DNA of 31,609 bases from Oehlia diaphana (Eukaryota; Glomeromycota; Glomeromycetes; Glomerales; Glomeraceae): positions 27,314-58,922 of the forward strand of contig QZLH01000816.1 of assembly GCA_003833135.1 (NCBI GenBank), in the 5' to 3' direction. The notes under the pieces were generated by a model, which was not told the origin of the DNA, did not search any database, and saw only the letters and a program-made list of their open reading frames with translations. How positions within the stretch are numbered: the stretch's first letter is position 1; every line of letters starts with the position of its first letter. The position numbers and the translations under genes are program-made. Positions 19,084-28,254 of this stretch are shown one piece after another.

Positions 19084-20571
19084 TCAGTCCAAACTCCAAA
19101 TTCCTAAATTCCTTGATAAAAATAAATCATTTAATTTAAATTTCTTAATAATTCCCATTTTCATATATTTTTTAATTATTTTCATATTTTCATCATTTAC
19201 TTTTAAACTTATAAAATCAGAATATTTATCAATTATTATTAATGTAAGTGGTTTTTGTGGTATACGAGATTTCCAACTTAAGAAAAAATTTTCTAAATCA
19301 TCAGAAGGTACTTCTAAACTTACTTTATAAGCATAAAATATTTCTAATTTATAAAAATTTTTAGGTGAATATTTAGCAAAAACTTCTAAAAATTCCTTTT
19401 CATTTAAATAATAATCACCACACCAAATTTTAATAGATTCTAAATATTGACAATTATTTAAAATTAATTTTAAATTTTCTATTTCATCATCCATAAATAT
19501 AGTAAATAATGATTTTAAATTTGGACAAAATTTAGCTATAATTAAATTTAATATTTTATCATTATTATGCATATATAATTCATTTAAATTCTTTCCATTG
19601 ATTTCTAAAAATTTAATCATCACTTCAACTTCAGGATATTCATCTAAAAATTTTAAAACTTTTAATTGAGGAAAATTAACATATTGTAATTGATTAAAAT
19701 CATAAAATCCACTTAATTCTAATGATAAAACAAGTTCTTGTAAATTTGTAAACATAGCTATAAATGATAATGATATATAATATCCTTTTATTTTTAATTT
19801 TGTTAATGATGAAGAAAATTTAATTAATGAGGATACTATAATTTCTGTTCCATCTTTATCTTCAGATTTTAATGTTACATTTTTTAAATTATTTTGTAAT
19901 GAAATTAAATCTGTCAATCCATTTGAAATAATATCTTTAAATTCTATAGTTAATGATTGTATATTATGACATATTTGTGATAATTGAAAGAAAAATTCAG
20001 AATAAATATCTGAACTACATTTTAATTTTGTAAGATCTTTTAAACAATTCTTTGTTTCAGAAAGATGAACAAACATAATATTTTCATTTTTTGAACGTTC
20101 CGAATAATATTCCAAAGATTTTAAGGATGAAATTTCATTCATAAACATTTTTAATATTTCTTGTGATAATAAATATTTATTATAACCTAAACTTTGCGGT
20201 GAAGTAATAGCGAATTGATGATTTTCTAGAACACGTTTGATCATTTGATCAATTTCATGAATTGAAAGAACTTTACAAAATGATGCATAATTAAATAATG
20301 AAGATTTCCAAGTTGAAGAAGTTGAAATAAAAATTCCATTCTTAGATAAAAGTTGTTTCGATTCATTAGGAAGACAAGAAATCAAAGTATTGAAGATTTT
20401 TAATTGTATATCCGATCTGTATATGAAACTCCAAATATTTCTCCATAAAATTTTGACTGAAAGTTCACACCAAAAACGATTAACTAGTAAACATGAACGT
20501 AAAGTAACTTTGTCATTCTCGAAATATTCAAAAATTTCACTAAAACAATCAGCGGGAAGTTGACGAGACAT
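19084..20571 (-). CDS. F-box/LRR-like protein (array member 2)
   Basis: Encodes 495 residues, starting MSRQLPADCFSEIFEYFEND at ATG 20571. The frame is open a further 63 codons upstream (to 20760). That extension translates a poly-C/G run and a dispersed repeat and is absent from the paralogues, so I chose the start that aligns with members 1 and 3. The F-box is at residues 4-47 (LRSCLLVNRFWCE, ILWRNIWSF), followed by the same LRR-like body. It lacks a stretch of about nine residues after the F-box that the others have (YNPYxTHV). Its C-terminus diverges abruptly after KKFK, ending NLGIWSLD, as if the original stop had been lost. Expected role is a substrate receptor of an SCF ubiquitin ligase, with unknown target. 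Confidence 0.88.
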   Translation of the reverse strand: MSRQLPADCFSEIFEYFENDKVTLRSCLLVNRFWCELSVKILWRNIWSFIYRSDIQLKIFNTLISCLPNESKQLLSKNGIFISTSSTWKSSLFNYASFCKVLSIHEIDQMIKRVLENHQFAITSPQSLGYNKYLLSQEILKMFMNEISSLKSLEYYSERSKNENIMFVHLSETKNCLKDLTKLKCSSDIYSEFFFQLSQICHNIQSLTIEFKDIISNGLTDLISLQNNLKNVTLKSEDKDGTEIIVSSLIKFSSSLTKLKIKGYYISLSFIAMFTNLQELVLSLELSGFYDFNQLQYVNFPQLKVLKFLDEYPEVEVMIKFLEINGKNLNELYMHNNDKILNLIIAKFCPNLKSLFTIFMDDEIENLKLILNNCQYLESIKIWCGDYYLNEKEFLEVFAKYSPKNFYKLEIFYAYKVSLEVPSDDLENFFLSWKSRIPQKPLTLIIIDKYSDFISLKVNDENMKIIKKYMKMGIIKKFKLNDLFLSRNLGIWSLD

Positions 20572-21020
20572 ATTTATTTCATTAAAATATTCGGGGAGGG
20601 GGGGGGGATGTTTTATAAATACAGTCTTTTTTATTTTTATGTAACTCGGATGAAAACGGGTAGCCCGAATGTAAGTCAAATTTGTGCATCTATTTTGTAG
20701 TCCACCCTTTAGGGCCGGTGTTATCCAAAAAAGAAAGATCTTCAAGAATTTTTCGTCCATTCTACCTTTTTATGTATATTTCGGATTTAAATGAACCAAT
20801 AGGAATTATAACTTATTCCACATTTTTTACAAAAATTTGAATTCTTATCCATTATCATTTATTTTTATTATTCGTAAGCAAGAACCAGTAATCCATAGAG
20901 ACCGGATAATTTTTAAACCGGATTAAAATATGACACATTTTCTAATTTTAAGAAAAATATTATTGAATTTATGATTGTTGAAAAAAATATAATATTTATT
21001 ATTTATTAAAATTATGTATA
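20572..21020. other. Spacer between F-box genes 2 and 3
   Basis: Contains a G10 run (20598-20607) just before the start of member 2. A GC-richer segment at about 20640-20715 has a hairpin (CGGGTAGCCCG) and looks like part of a dispersed repeat. The 23-bp block found upstream of the other two members was not seen here. Confidence 0.5.
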
Positions 21021-22517
21021 TTAATAATCATCATCATAACAATGCATTATTTTAGTCTTAAATTTTTTAACAAGACCTATTTCTAAATATTTTTCAATTA
21101 TTTTCATATTATCTCTCTTTACTTCTAAACTAATACAATCATCATAATTCTTGATAATAATTATTGATAATGATTGTTGTGGTTGACGATTTTTCCAATT
21201 TGTAAAAAATTCTTCTAATTCTTCAGGGAGTACTTCTAATTGTACATCATAAATATAATACATTTCTAATTCACGAAAATTTTTAGGGGAATATTTCGCA
21301 ATAATTTGTAATAATTTTTTTTCACTTAAATATTCATCACCACACCAAACATTAAGACCTTTTAAATGTTTACAATTATTTAAAATTATTTTCAATGTTT
21401 CTATTTCAGAATCCATAAATACAGTAGATAATTTTTCAAGATTTGGACAAAATCTAGATATAGATAAATTTAATGAATTATTATTATTCCCTACATATAA
21501 TTCTTTTAAATTTTTTCCATTAAGTTCTAAAAATTTCATTAACATTTCAGCTTTTGGACATTCATCTAAAAATTTTAAAACTTTCAAACATGGAAATGTA
21601 ACGTACTGTAATTGAACAAAATCGTCTAATCCATCTTTAAAATCAAATGATAAAATAAGTTCTTGTAAATTTATGAACATAGCTATGAATGATAATGGTA
21701 TATAATATTCTTTTATTATTAATTTTGTTAATGTTGAAGAAAATTTAGTTAATGAGGATGATATGACTTCCGTTCCATCTTTATCTTCAGATTTTAATGT
21801 TACACTTTTTAAATTATTTTGTAAAGAAATTAAATCTGTTAATCCATTTGAAATAATATCCCCAAATTCTATAGTTAAAATTTGTATATTATGACATATT
21901 TGTGATAATTGATAATAAAATTCAGAATAAATATCTGAACTACAATTTAATTCTGTAAGATCTTTCAAACAATTTTTTGTTCCAGGTAAACAAGTAAACA
22001 TAATATTTTCAACATCTTTTGTTCGTCCTGAACAATAATCTAAAGATTTTAAAGATGAAATTTCATTCATAAACATCTTTAATATTTCTTGTGTTAACAA
22101 ATATTTATTATAACTTAAACTTCGTGAAGGAAGTGTTGTTGATGGTTTTTTTTCAAGAACATTTTGGATCATTTTATCTATTGAATAAATTGAAAGAGCT
22201 TTGCAAAGTGATACATAATTAAATATTGGAGGTTTAAAAGTTGGTGAAGAAATAGAAATTCCATTCTTAAGTAAGAGTTTTTTTGATTCATCAGGTAAAC
22301 AGGCGATTAAAGTACCAATAATAGATAACGATACGTGTGTTGGGTATGGATTATATTTTACGTTATATTGAAAACTCCAGATATTTCTCCATAAAATTCT
22401 AACAGCTACTTCACACCAAAGTCGATTGACTAATAAGCATGAATGTAACGTAATTTTATCTTCTTCCAAGTATTCAAATATTTCATTAAGACAATCTGCA
22501 AGAAGCTGACCAGGCAT
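21021..22517 (-). CDS. F-box/LRR-like protein (array member 3)
   Basis: Encodes 498 residues in one exon, starting MPGQLLADCLNEIFEYLEED. The F-box is at residues 4-49 (LHSCLLVNRLWCEVAVRILW). The LRR-like region contains the units shared with its neighbours (LTDLISLQNNLKSVTLKSED, FINLQELILSF, FCPNLEKLSTVF). It ends KKFKTKIMHCYDDDY. Member 3 matches member 1 in the N-terminal third and member 2 in the middle (KSEDKDGTE), which suggests gene conversion or recombination within the array. Expected role is a substrate receptor of an SCF ubiquitin ligase, with unknown substrate. A 27-base A run (22532-22558, T on the coding strand) lies immediately upstream of the start. Confidence 0.9.
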   Translation of the reverse strand: MPGQLLADCLNEIFEYLEEDKITLHSCLLVNRLWCEVAVRILWRNIWSFQYNVKYNPYPTHVSLSIIGTLIACLPDESKKLLLKNGISISSPTFKPPIFNYVSLCKALSIYSIDKMIQNVLEKKPSTTLPSRSLSYNKYLLTQEILKMFMNEISSLKSLDYCSGRTKDVENIMFTCLPGTKNCLKDLTELNCSSDIYSEFYYQLSQICHNIQILTIEFGDIISNGLTDLISLQNNLKSVTLKSEDKDGTEVISSSLTKFSSTLTKLIIKEYYIPLSFIAMFINLQELILSFDFKDGLDDFVQLQYVTFPCLKVLKFLDECPKAEMLMKFLELNGKNLKELYVGNNNNSLNLSISRFCPNLEKLSTVFMDSEIETLKIILNNCKHLKGLNVWCGDEYLSEKKLLQIIAKYSPKNFRELEMYYIYDVQLEVLPEELEEFFTNWKNRQPQQSLSIIIIKNYDDCISLEVKRDNMKIIEKYLEIGLVKKFKTKIMHCYDDDY

Positions 22518-23192
22518 TTTTATTTTTCAATAAAAAAAAAAAAAAAAAAAAAAAAAAATTTAGACTGATTTTAAAATGAAAGTGATGATCTATATTTATA
22601 AAGATTTATGCTGTATCACAAACATTTTTTATAGGTTCGTTGTTTTACATATTTGGTTAATGTAATATTAAATTTTTGTGATTATTATTAGACAGCATAC
22701 ATAAATTATGAACGGGTTAATTACCAATGATTCATGTTAAATGCGACCTTTTCTAATTATAAGGAAAGATTTAATACCCAAAAATTTAATATGGAAGAAA
22801 ATTCTAATTTGTTTTTTTTTAAAAAAATGTATTATCCAATTAATAAATTATATATATATTATATATATTATATATATATATTGATCGCAGTAATTCTTAA
22901 TAATATGATTATATTACCATTAACTAATATTAATTGTTATTGTTCTTTTTTTGCTATTTATAAACATAATAGAATTCTTTTAAAAAATTTTATTAAATTT
23001 AACAAGCTATGATTGATTTCTATTCTTTTATTTTTTTAAGGTTAGTTAGGTAGTTTTAATTAATGACAATTTATCATTCCCGTCCCATTTCTTTGTACTT
23101 AATGTTACATACTTTAAATTAATATTTTGAACATCCATTACATCCATTAGATTTCCTAAATTATCATAATATAAAGACGGTTATTAGTCTGT
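22518..23192. other. Upstream region of F-box gene 3
   Basis: Holds the A27 run, the 23-bp conserved block (22639-22661), a (TA)-rich stretch at 22850-22880 and T9A7 at 22812-22827. The plus-strand frame 22734-23012 is Ile/Tyr/Asn-rich translation of AT repeats and is not supported. From about 23100 weak similarity to the F-box genes begins. Confidence 0.5.
22639..22661 (-). promoter_or_regulatory. 23-bp block conserved upstream of F-box member 3
   Basis: Second copy of the block described at 18647-18669, lying 122 bp before the ATG of member 3. The two copies are identical over 23 bp. Confidence 0.5.
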
Positions 23193-23310
23193 GCTTCGCA
23201 AAGTAATGGATTGTTGTTCTTCAAGAACAAGAACATGCTAAAACATACTATGAAACTTATAATTAAAAAAACCTTGTAAAGTGAAACATATTTAAACTGT
23301 TTAGGTTTTG
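23193..23310 (-). pseudogene. Decayed fourth F-box gene fragment
   Basis: The plus-strand sequence from 23193 (GCTTCGCAAAGTAATGGAT, then TTCTTCAAGAACA) closely follows positions 18120-18155 of F-box member 1. It continues with indels through a block corresponding to 18180-18220 (ACCTTGTAAAGTGAAACATA here; member 3 has TTTGCAAAGTGATACATA). This corresponds to protein residues about 100-130 of the paralogues. Frame is lost and both ends have eroded, although faint similarity may extend left to about 23100. Orientation and position extend the head-to-tail array by one unit, so it was probably a fourth member that has decayed. Confidence 0.65.
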
Positions 23311-24399
23311 AATTTGAAATCGAAAATTCGAAACATTTTAATATTATAATGATAAAGGTCTAGGTCTTTCTAATGAATGATAATTGCAGACTTTTATTAA
23401 TTGTAATTATGTATACAATTGATATTTCTCTCTAAAATATTAATGTTATCTTTCGTTGAAATGATCATCGGGAAAATTTATTCTTAAGGTGTTACTAACC
23501 TTCAACCTTGTTCACCATATTTGTTGACGTAAATCATTTCTTTGGAATGAATCAGACGATGATCCGGATAATTGTTGATTTTACGCACCACGTATCTCTT
23601 TAACTTATGATTCCGATACACAATACTTTTTTTTAGGGTAACATAAATGAACCAATAGAATCAAAACATCATCAAAAAGAAGAAATTTCAACGCGTAGAT
23701 TTCTGCGATTATAGAAAGGATTTACAGTGTTTTGTATAAAAAAAATTTTGTGATCGGGAAATCTTTTACGTTTTACGTTTTGATTGTGGAACAGATAACA
23801 GATTTCACGTGGTGGATTGAAACATGAAACCTGGCCGGGATTCTGGATCTCTTCGTCGTAAGACAACATAAATGAATTAATTTATTTTATATATACTGAA
23901 ATGAGAAAAAAATAATAACAATACCAACAACAATAATAATAATATAAACTATAATTTTAAATTCTTTATGATGATGTACTATAGTAAATTTCAATTGCTG
24001 GTTTGCGAAACTTTTTTTTTTTTTTATAATTCTTTCATTCAAACCATCAAATTTTAATATTTCCTAACAGCTATTTAAAATAATTTAAATATTTCAATTC
24101 CATATTTTAGTATCATAATTATTGACTTTCTTAAAAAATGTTTCATCATCATAAAATTTACGAGAAAGATCTTCAAGAGACAATCCTCACTTATGACGTC
24201 TTGTAAAAGTATTAACTTTATATCATTTAATCAATACTTAAACTAAGAAGTTGAGTAAAGCATGACTCCTAGGAATGATAATAAAGGTTTTCAGATCAGA
24301 TTGGCAATCCATATAAATCATTAAAGAAGTAATTTTACCATAATCTCAACTATTCAGGACGATAATGCTGTACATATTGCTAAAAGCTTTTATTTAGGA
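23311..24399. other. Gene-free stretch beyond the F-box array
   Basis: No supported gene. The minus-strand frame 23672-23869 has no domain. There is a short ACA/AAT-rich segment near 23915-23945 and a T13 run near 24011. Nothing else was seen. Confidence 0.5.
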
Positions 24400-24503
24400 G
24401 TATAATGAATAGAGTTCATATCACCTTTTCTGGTATTAAATTAATTGGTTATAAGTACAATAAATGGAATCCATACCACTTTTTCTGGTATTAGATTAAA
24501 GTT
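24400..24503. repeat. 55-bp direct repeat, two copies
   Basis: Two copies of about 48 bp begin at 24400 and 24455. They share TTTTCTGGTATTA and the pattern 'gtaNaatNaatNgaNtNcata', with about ten differences. No coding role is apparent. Confidence 0.7.
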
Positions 24504-24568
24504 TATTAGATATCTAGAAAAGGCAAAAAAAAATACCGTTAGTATGATTGGTATCAGGTGGAGAAGCC

Positions 24569-24959
24569 GCCCTTATACATTGATAATAATAGAAGCTATA
24601 AAGTAATAAAATGAGAAAGAAGTGTATTTCGCAACGAGAGTGCACCGAAAACTTCAGCAAAATCTCTGAATCGGACTATATCATTAGATACAACTACAAC
24701 CCAGAAGCGCTCTTTACTCGTCACTTGAGCACCGAAAACTTCTGGATCGTACTATACCATAAATATATCTACAACCTAGAAGCGCCCTTATAAATTGATA
24801 ACAATAGAAGCTATAAAATAATAAAATGAGTAAGAAGTGTATTTCGCAACAAGAGAGCACCGAAAACTTCAACAAAACCTCCGGATCGTACTATACCGTA
24901 AATTTAACTACAACAGAAGCGCCTGATAATAATAGAAGCTATAAAATAATAAAATGAGG
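24569..24959. repeat. Nested long tandem repeat
   Basis: Three copies of a start block (TAATAGAAGCTATAAA followed by 'taataaaatgag') occur at about 24587, 24804 and 24930. Between the first and second is one long unit of about 215 bp, and between the second and third a shorter unit of about 137 bp. The difference arises because a sub-block (GCACCGAAAACTTC ... GAAGCGC) is duplicated within the first unit. The frame at 24611-24793 is an open stretch of the first copy and is interrupted in the second, so it is not called a gene. Confidence 0.75.
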
Positions 24960-25723
24960 AGAAAGAGTTTTTTTTTTTTAAAAAAAAAACAAAGAAGTTT
25001 AAAGTAAGTTTGAAGCTTTGAGGTACTTGAGAGAGTTTGAAGGTGCGTATACTTTTGTAAATATACAGACTAATAATAAGATAGATACTTGATCGATGAC
25101 TTGTTATGACGATATGACGATATAAGTACTTTTGAAAAAAGTAAAAAATGTAATATAACAGTAAAAAAAATTATGTGATTAATAATATTGTTTGCATGAA
25201 AAAATTTTCGTAATATTTATATTTTCGTAATATTTATGAGTATATGGATCGAGAGTTACATTTATCACATCGATCGATTCCTAATTTGCTATTCGATCTG
25301 AAACTAATAATATATTGCGTAATATCATTATATCATAATATTTTAACGATAATAATAACGTAATCGTTAAATTTTCTTAGCAATGTAAAAAAAAAAATAA
25401 TTCGTTAAATTATTCCTAAAAAATATCAAGATTAAAAACAACGCGAAGTACGATAATAGACTAATATTGATAGGGGACGAACGGAGCAGATATTACCACG
25501 CTTGCTACTACTCTTGCTACGTTTACGCTTCGGATAATTAGACAATTAGCTGCAAGTAACTCCGCGTGACCTATTCATCTTTGTGACCGTAAAGCCTGAG
25601 TTGCGAGTTTCAACCTTAAATTTTTTTATTGTAAAAAAGCAACATATAAAATCAAATTCATTAATATTAATAAGTTTGAAAATACAGTAGCTATAATAAT
25701 GGTGATGTGTAAGATCTTTTGAA
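24960..25723. other. Gene-free stretch
   Basis: Contains T12A10 (24968-24989). A GC-richer island at about 25470-25610 has a minus-strand frame encoding a basic stretch (PKRKRSKSSSKR) for about 35 codons between stops, without an ATG. This may be a coding fossil. Otherwise nothing is recognised. Confidence 0.4.
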
Positions 25724-25840
25724 CGGTATCGGGACTTTTCGCCAAAGCCATTTCGCCGAAAGAACGTTTCGCCGAAATACCATTTTACCGAAACCCCATT
25801 TCACCGAATTCCATTTCGCCGAAGTCATTTTACCGAAGAA
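25724..25840. repeat. Second TTTCGCCGAAA array (single arm)
   Basis: Starts CGGTATCGGGACTTTTCGCC, like the ends of the element at 16382-16815. It continues with units CATTTCGCCGAAA, CGTTTCGCCGAAA, CATTTTACCGAAA, CATTTCACCGAA, CATTTCGCCGAA and CATTTTACCGAA at about 17-20-bp spacing. No inverted second arm follows, so it is a solo array or truncated copy of the same family. Confidence 0.7.
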
Positions 25841-26868
25841 AGTTTATAGAAATGATTCTGTTAGTATTGGATGATTATTTTTAAATTTTTTTTCAAAAAT
25901 TATTTAATGAATATTTTAAAAATCCTCTAAAATTCTTTTATTTAATATCCACTACCACAAGATATTAATCCACGTTTTTGATTCGCTATCTAAGATTTGA
26001 ACAAAACTATATTCAAATTTAATTATTATTTCCTAAAATTCTTTTTTTATAAATTTGATAATATCTTTTTGAATTACATTAATAACTCTTAAAACTTAGC
26101 AATCCTTGGCTAATTAATTAGAGTGTACTCATACTGAATGTGTTATGTAGATTGCCATTATAAAATAAATAGTAATATAGTAAAAATAATATAATTTTGT
26201 ATTCATTTATCTATAAATCATAAACTAAAAAAAATCACATTTTTTAATAATTAAATCGATCAAATTTTATAAACTACGCGTTTAAATTTTTAATTTCGTT
26301 TTATAATCGAGGAACAATGCTCAAAAAACATTTTATCTAACCAATCCGATTATATATAAGATTTACACAACTTGTACGCCTAATTTTTTTAATTGCAGAA
26401 AATTAGATGGAATTGCAGTATATTAGATGGATAGTCCTCAAAATACAAACTGTATCTACTGATGCTAAATTCAGCGCAATAATTTAAAAATATGATAATT
26501 ATATTGAGAGAGAGATAAAGTTCATTAGTTTCATCCCATACTGTGTATAATGAATGAACTGTTGTATGATGATGCATTTGTTGTAATCGGGTACGACGGA
26601 AACATGTAGTGTACGTAACCTATCTCTGGCATCATCTATTAACACATGTAATCATTATTAAAACTGCGGTTAAAGACCTTTATTTTTGTCAGCTGATGAT
26701 GACACATGGCTATTTTATTGATACAACAGGTATGAAACCAGCTACAGATGTACTACTTATCAATCAGCATGTGATAATCTTTTATAATGCCCCTTTTATG
26801 AAGTCTTTTATAAAACTGGGCGCTACTTCTCTTGGTGAGAACAATTTTTTTTAAAAAAAATATATAGA
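25841..26868. other. Gene-free stretch upstream of the zinc-finger gene
   Basis: Minus-strand frame 26389-26577 and plus-strand frame 26609-26854 carry no domain. The latter ends just before the zinc-finger ATG in T8A8 and is probably leader or chance sequence. No promoter motif stands out. Confidence 0.45.
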
Positions 26869-28254
26869 ATGGAAACGGGAGAAAATGTTGTATGGGAAGG
26901 TTCTTTAACTTCTATTCAACATGAGACAAAAATTGGTACTTCTAATGATGAAATAGCCGTTCCAAATAATCTATTAAATAATTTAGTCGAAAATTTGGAA
27001 GAATTTGAAGAACGAATGAACTTTGATATAGAACAAGTTTATAAAAAATTTGAAGAAAAGATTGTCACTCAATCAAAATTAATTGAATCTTTGAGAGCTC
27101 GTATTGAATATTTGGAAATTGATTCTGTTGCTAAAGATGAAGATATTAAGAAACTTCGACATGAAATTCATGAATCAATTATAATCACTAAAACTAAAAA
27201 TACTATGAATGAAAATGAATTAAATGTTCAATTTACCGAACCGTTGAATGTAGAATCTCATTATAATATTCAAAATAAATCAGAAACAACAATAGAATGT
27301 AAAAAATGTGGAAAAAAATTTCAGGATTACGCAAAATATCATAAACATATTAAAGAAAATCATAATAAATATAAATGTATAGTCTGTCAACAAGCGTTTC
27401 CAACTAAAAAGGGACGTAAAAGGCATATGAGAAAAAATCACAAAAAAGATTTTCCCTGTAATTTATGTAAGAAGAAATTTTATTTAATAGCTGGGTTAAG
27501 AGAGCATTTTCGTGCGAAGCATTCAGGTGGAAAATTTTTTCCAAAAGTTCCAAGAGCATCACATCCACCATCAACGTCAGTGACATCACCACTCGCTGTT
27601 GTAGAATTTATTCATGAAATTTTACCTTACCAACTTCCAACAAACAAAATGCCTCCTTATCAATTGAGATGCAAAATTTGCAAAGAAATATTTGATACTC
27701 ATTCAAAATTTAACACTCATGCTAAAAGTTTACATGATTGTAAATTCGCATGTCCTGACTGTTCTCAAGTATTTCTTTCAAAAGGTTTGAGGAAGAGTCA
27801 TGTGAAAAAATCTTATAGATGCCAAGTTTGTAATAAAAGTGTTATTAGTGAAGGAGGTTTAATAAGTCATTGTAGACAAAAACATGGTCAAATGAGTATA
27901 GTAGACATTTATTACGCAGCAATGGGAATTCAACTTTCCACTTCGCAAGGTCTATTTTCCGAACAAGAGGTCGTTTTGAATGAATTGGAGATTACGCATG
28001 AAGGAGGTGATAACGGATCATTTGACAATGATCATACAGATGAAGAATTTAATGATGATGATGATGCCGAAGAAGAGGAAAATGAAAGATCTGATGATAC
28101 TGTAGATGAAAATGATTATACCGAAGAGGAAAACGGAAGATCTGATGATACTGTAGATGAAAATGATTATACCGAAGAGGAAAACGGAAGATCTGATTAC
28201 GATGATACTGAAGACGAAAATGAAAAATCCGATGATAATGATAGAGGATTTTGA
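26869..28254 (+). CDS. C2H2 zinc-finger protein with acidic tail
   Basis: Single-exon frame of 461 residues from ATG 26869. Residues about 39-105 form a charged coiled coil (EEFEERMNFDIEQVYKKFEE) suited to dimerisation. Classical C2H2 fingers use C144/C147/H160/H165, C170/C173/H186/H191, C197/C200/H213/H218, C268/C271/H284/H289 and C318/C321/H334/H339. A fifth unit at C295/C298/H311 lacks the final ligand, with KKS where His is expected. A linker of about 50 residues separates the first three fingers from the rest. The C-terminal 75 residues are almost all Asp/Glu/Asn/Ser, including a perfect 17-residue duplication. It is most likely a nuclear DNA- or RNA-binding regulator whose acidic tail could act in activation. 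The target is unknown. Confidence 0.88.
   Translation: METGENVVWEGSLTSIQHETKIGTSNDEIAVPNNLLNNLVENLEEFEERMNFDIEQVYKKFEEKIVTQSKLIESLRARIEYLEIDSVAKDEDIKKLRHEIHESIIITKTKNTMNENELNVQFTEPLNVESHYNIQNKSETTIECKKCGKKFQDYAKYHKHIKENHNKYKCIVCQQAFPTKKGRKRHMRKNHKKDFPCNLCKKKFYLIAGLREHFRAKHSGGKFFPKVPRASHPPSTSVTSPLAVVEFIHEILPYQLPTNKMPPYQLRCKICKEIFDTHSKFNTHAKSLHDCKFACPDCSQVFLSKGLRKSHVKKSYRCQVCNKSVISEGGLISHCRQKHGQMSIVDIYYAAMGIQLSTSQGLFSEQEVVLNELEITHEGGDNGSFDNDHTDEEFNDDDDAEEEENERSDDTVDENDYTEEENGRSDDTVDENDYTEEENGRSDYDDTEDENEKSDDNDRGF
28087..28188 (+). repeat. 51-bp in-frame tandem repeat in zinc-finger gene
   Basis: A 51-bp unit beginning AGATCTGATGATACTGTAGA is repeated exactly at 28087-28137 and 28138-28188. It encodes RSDDTVDENDYTEEENG twice, with the first copy reading ENE/ENG just before. 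A partial third unit follows with a three-codon change. The identity between copies points to a recent expansion that keeps the frame and lengthens the acidic tail. Confidence 0.85.

Noticed and set aside
20572..20760. 63-codon N-terminal extension of F-box member 2
   Set aside because: Absent from both paralogues, translates a G/C homopolymer and repeat DNA, and precedes a start that aligns exactly with the other members.
22734..23012. 92-codon plus-strand frame
   Set aside because: Its centre is TA-repeat translated as Tyr/Ile. It lies in the upstream region of F-box member 3 and the frame has no recognisable motif.
24611..24793. 60-codon frame in the nested tandem repeat
   Set aside because: The corresponding frame is broken in the next repeat copy, so coding is unlikely.
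25432..25540. Minus-strand basic stretch PKRKRSKSSSKR
   Set aside because: Only about 35 codons between stops with no ATG or splice support. Noted as a possible fossil but not called.
26609..26854. 81-codon frame just upstream of the zinc-finger gene
   Set aside because: No domain. The gap to the next ATG is only T8A8 sequence, too short for an intron, so it is more likely leader or chance sequence.
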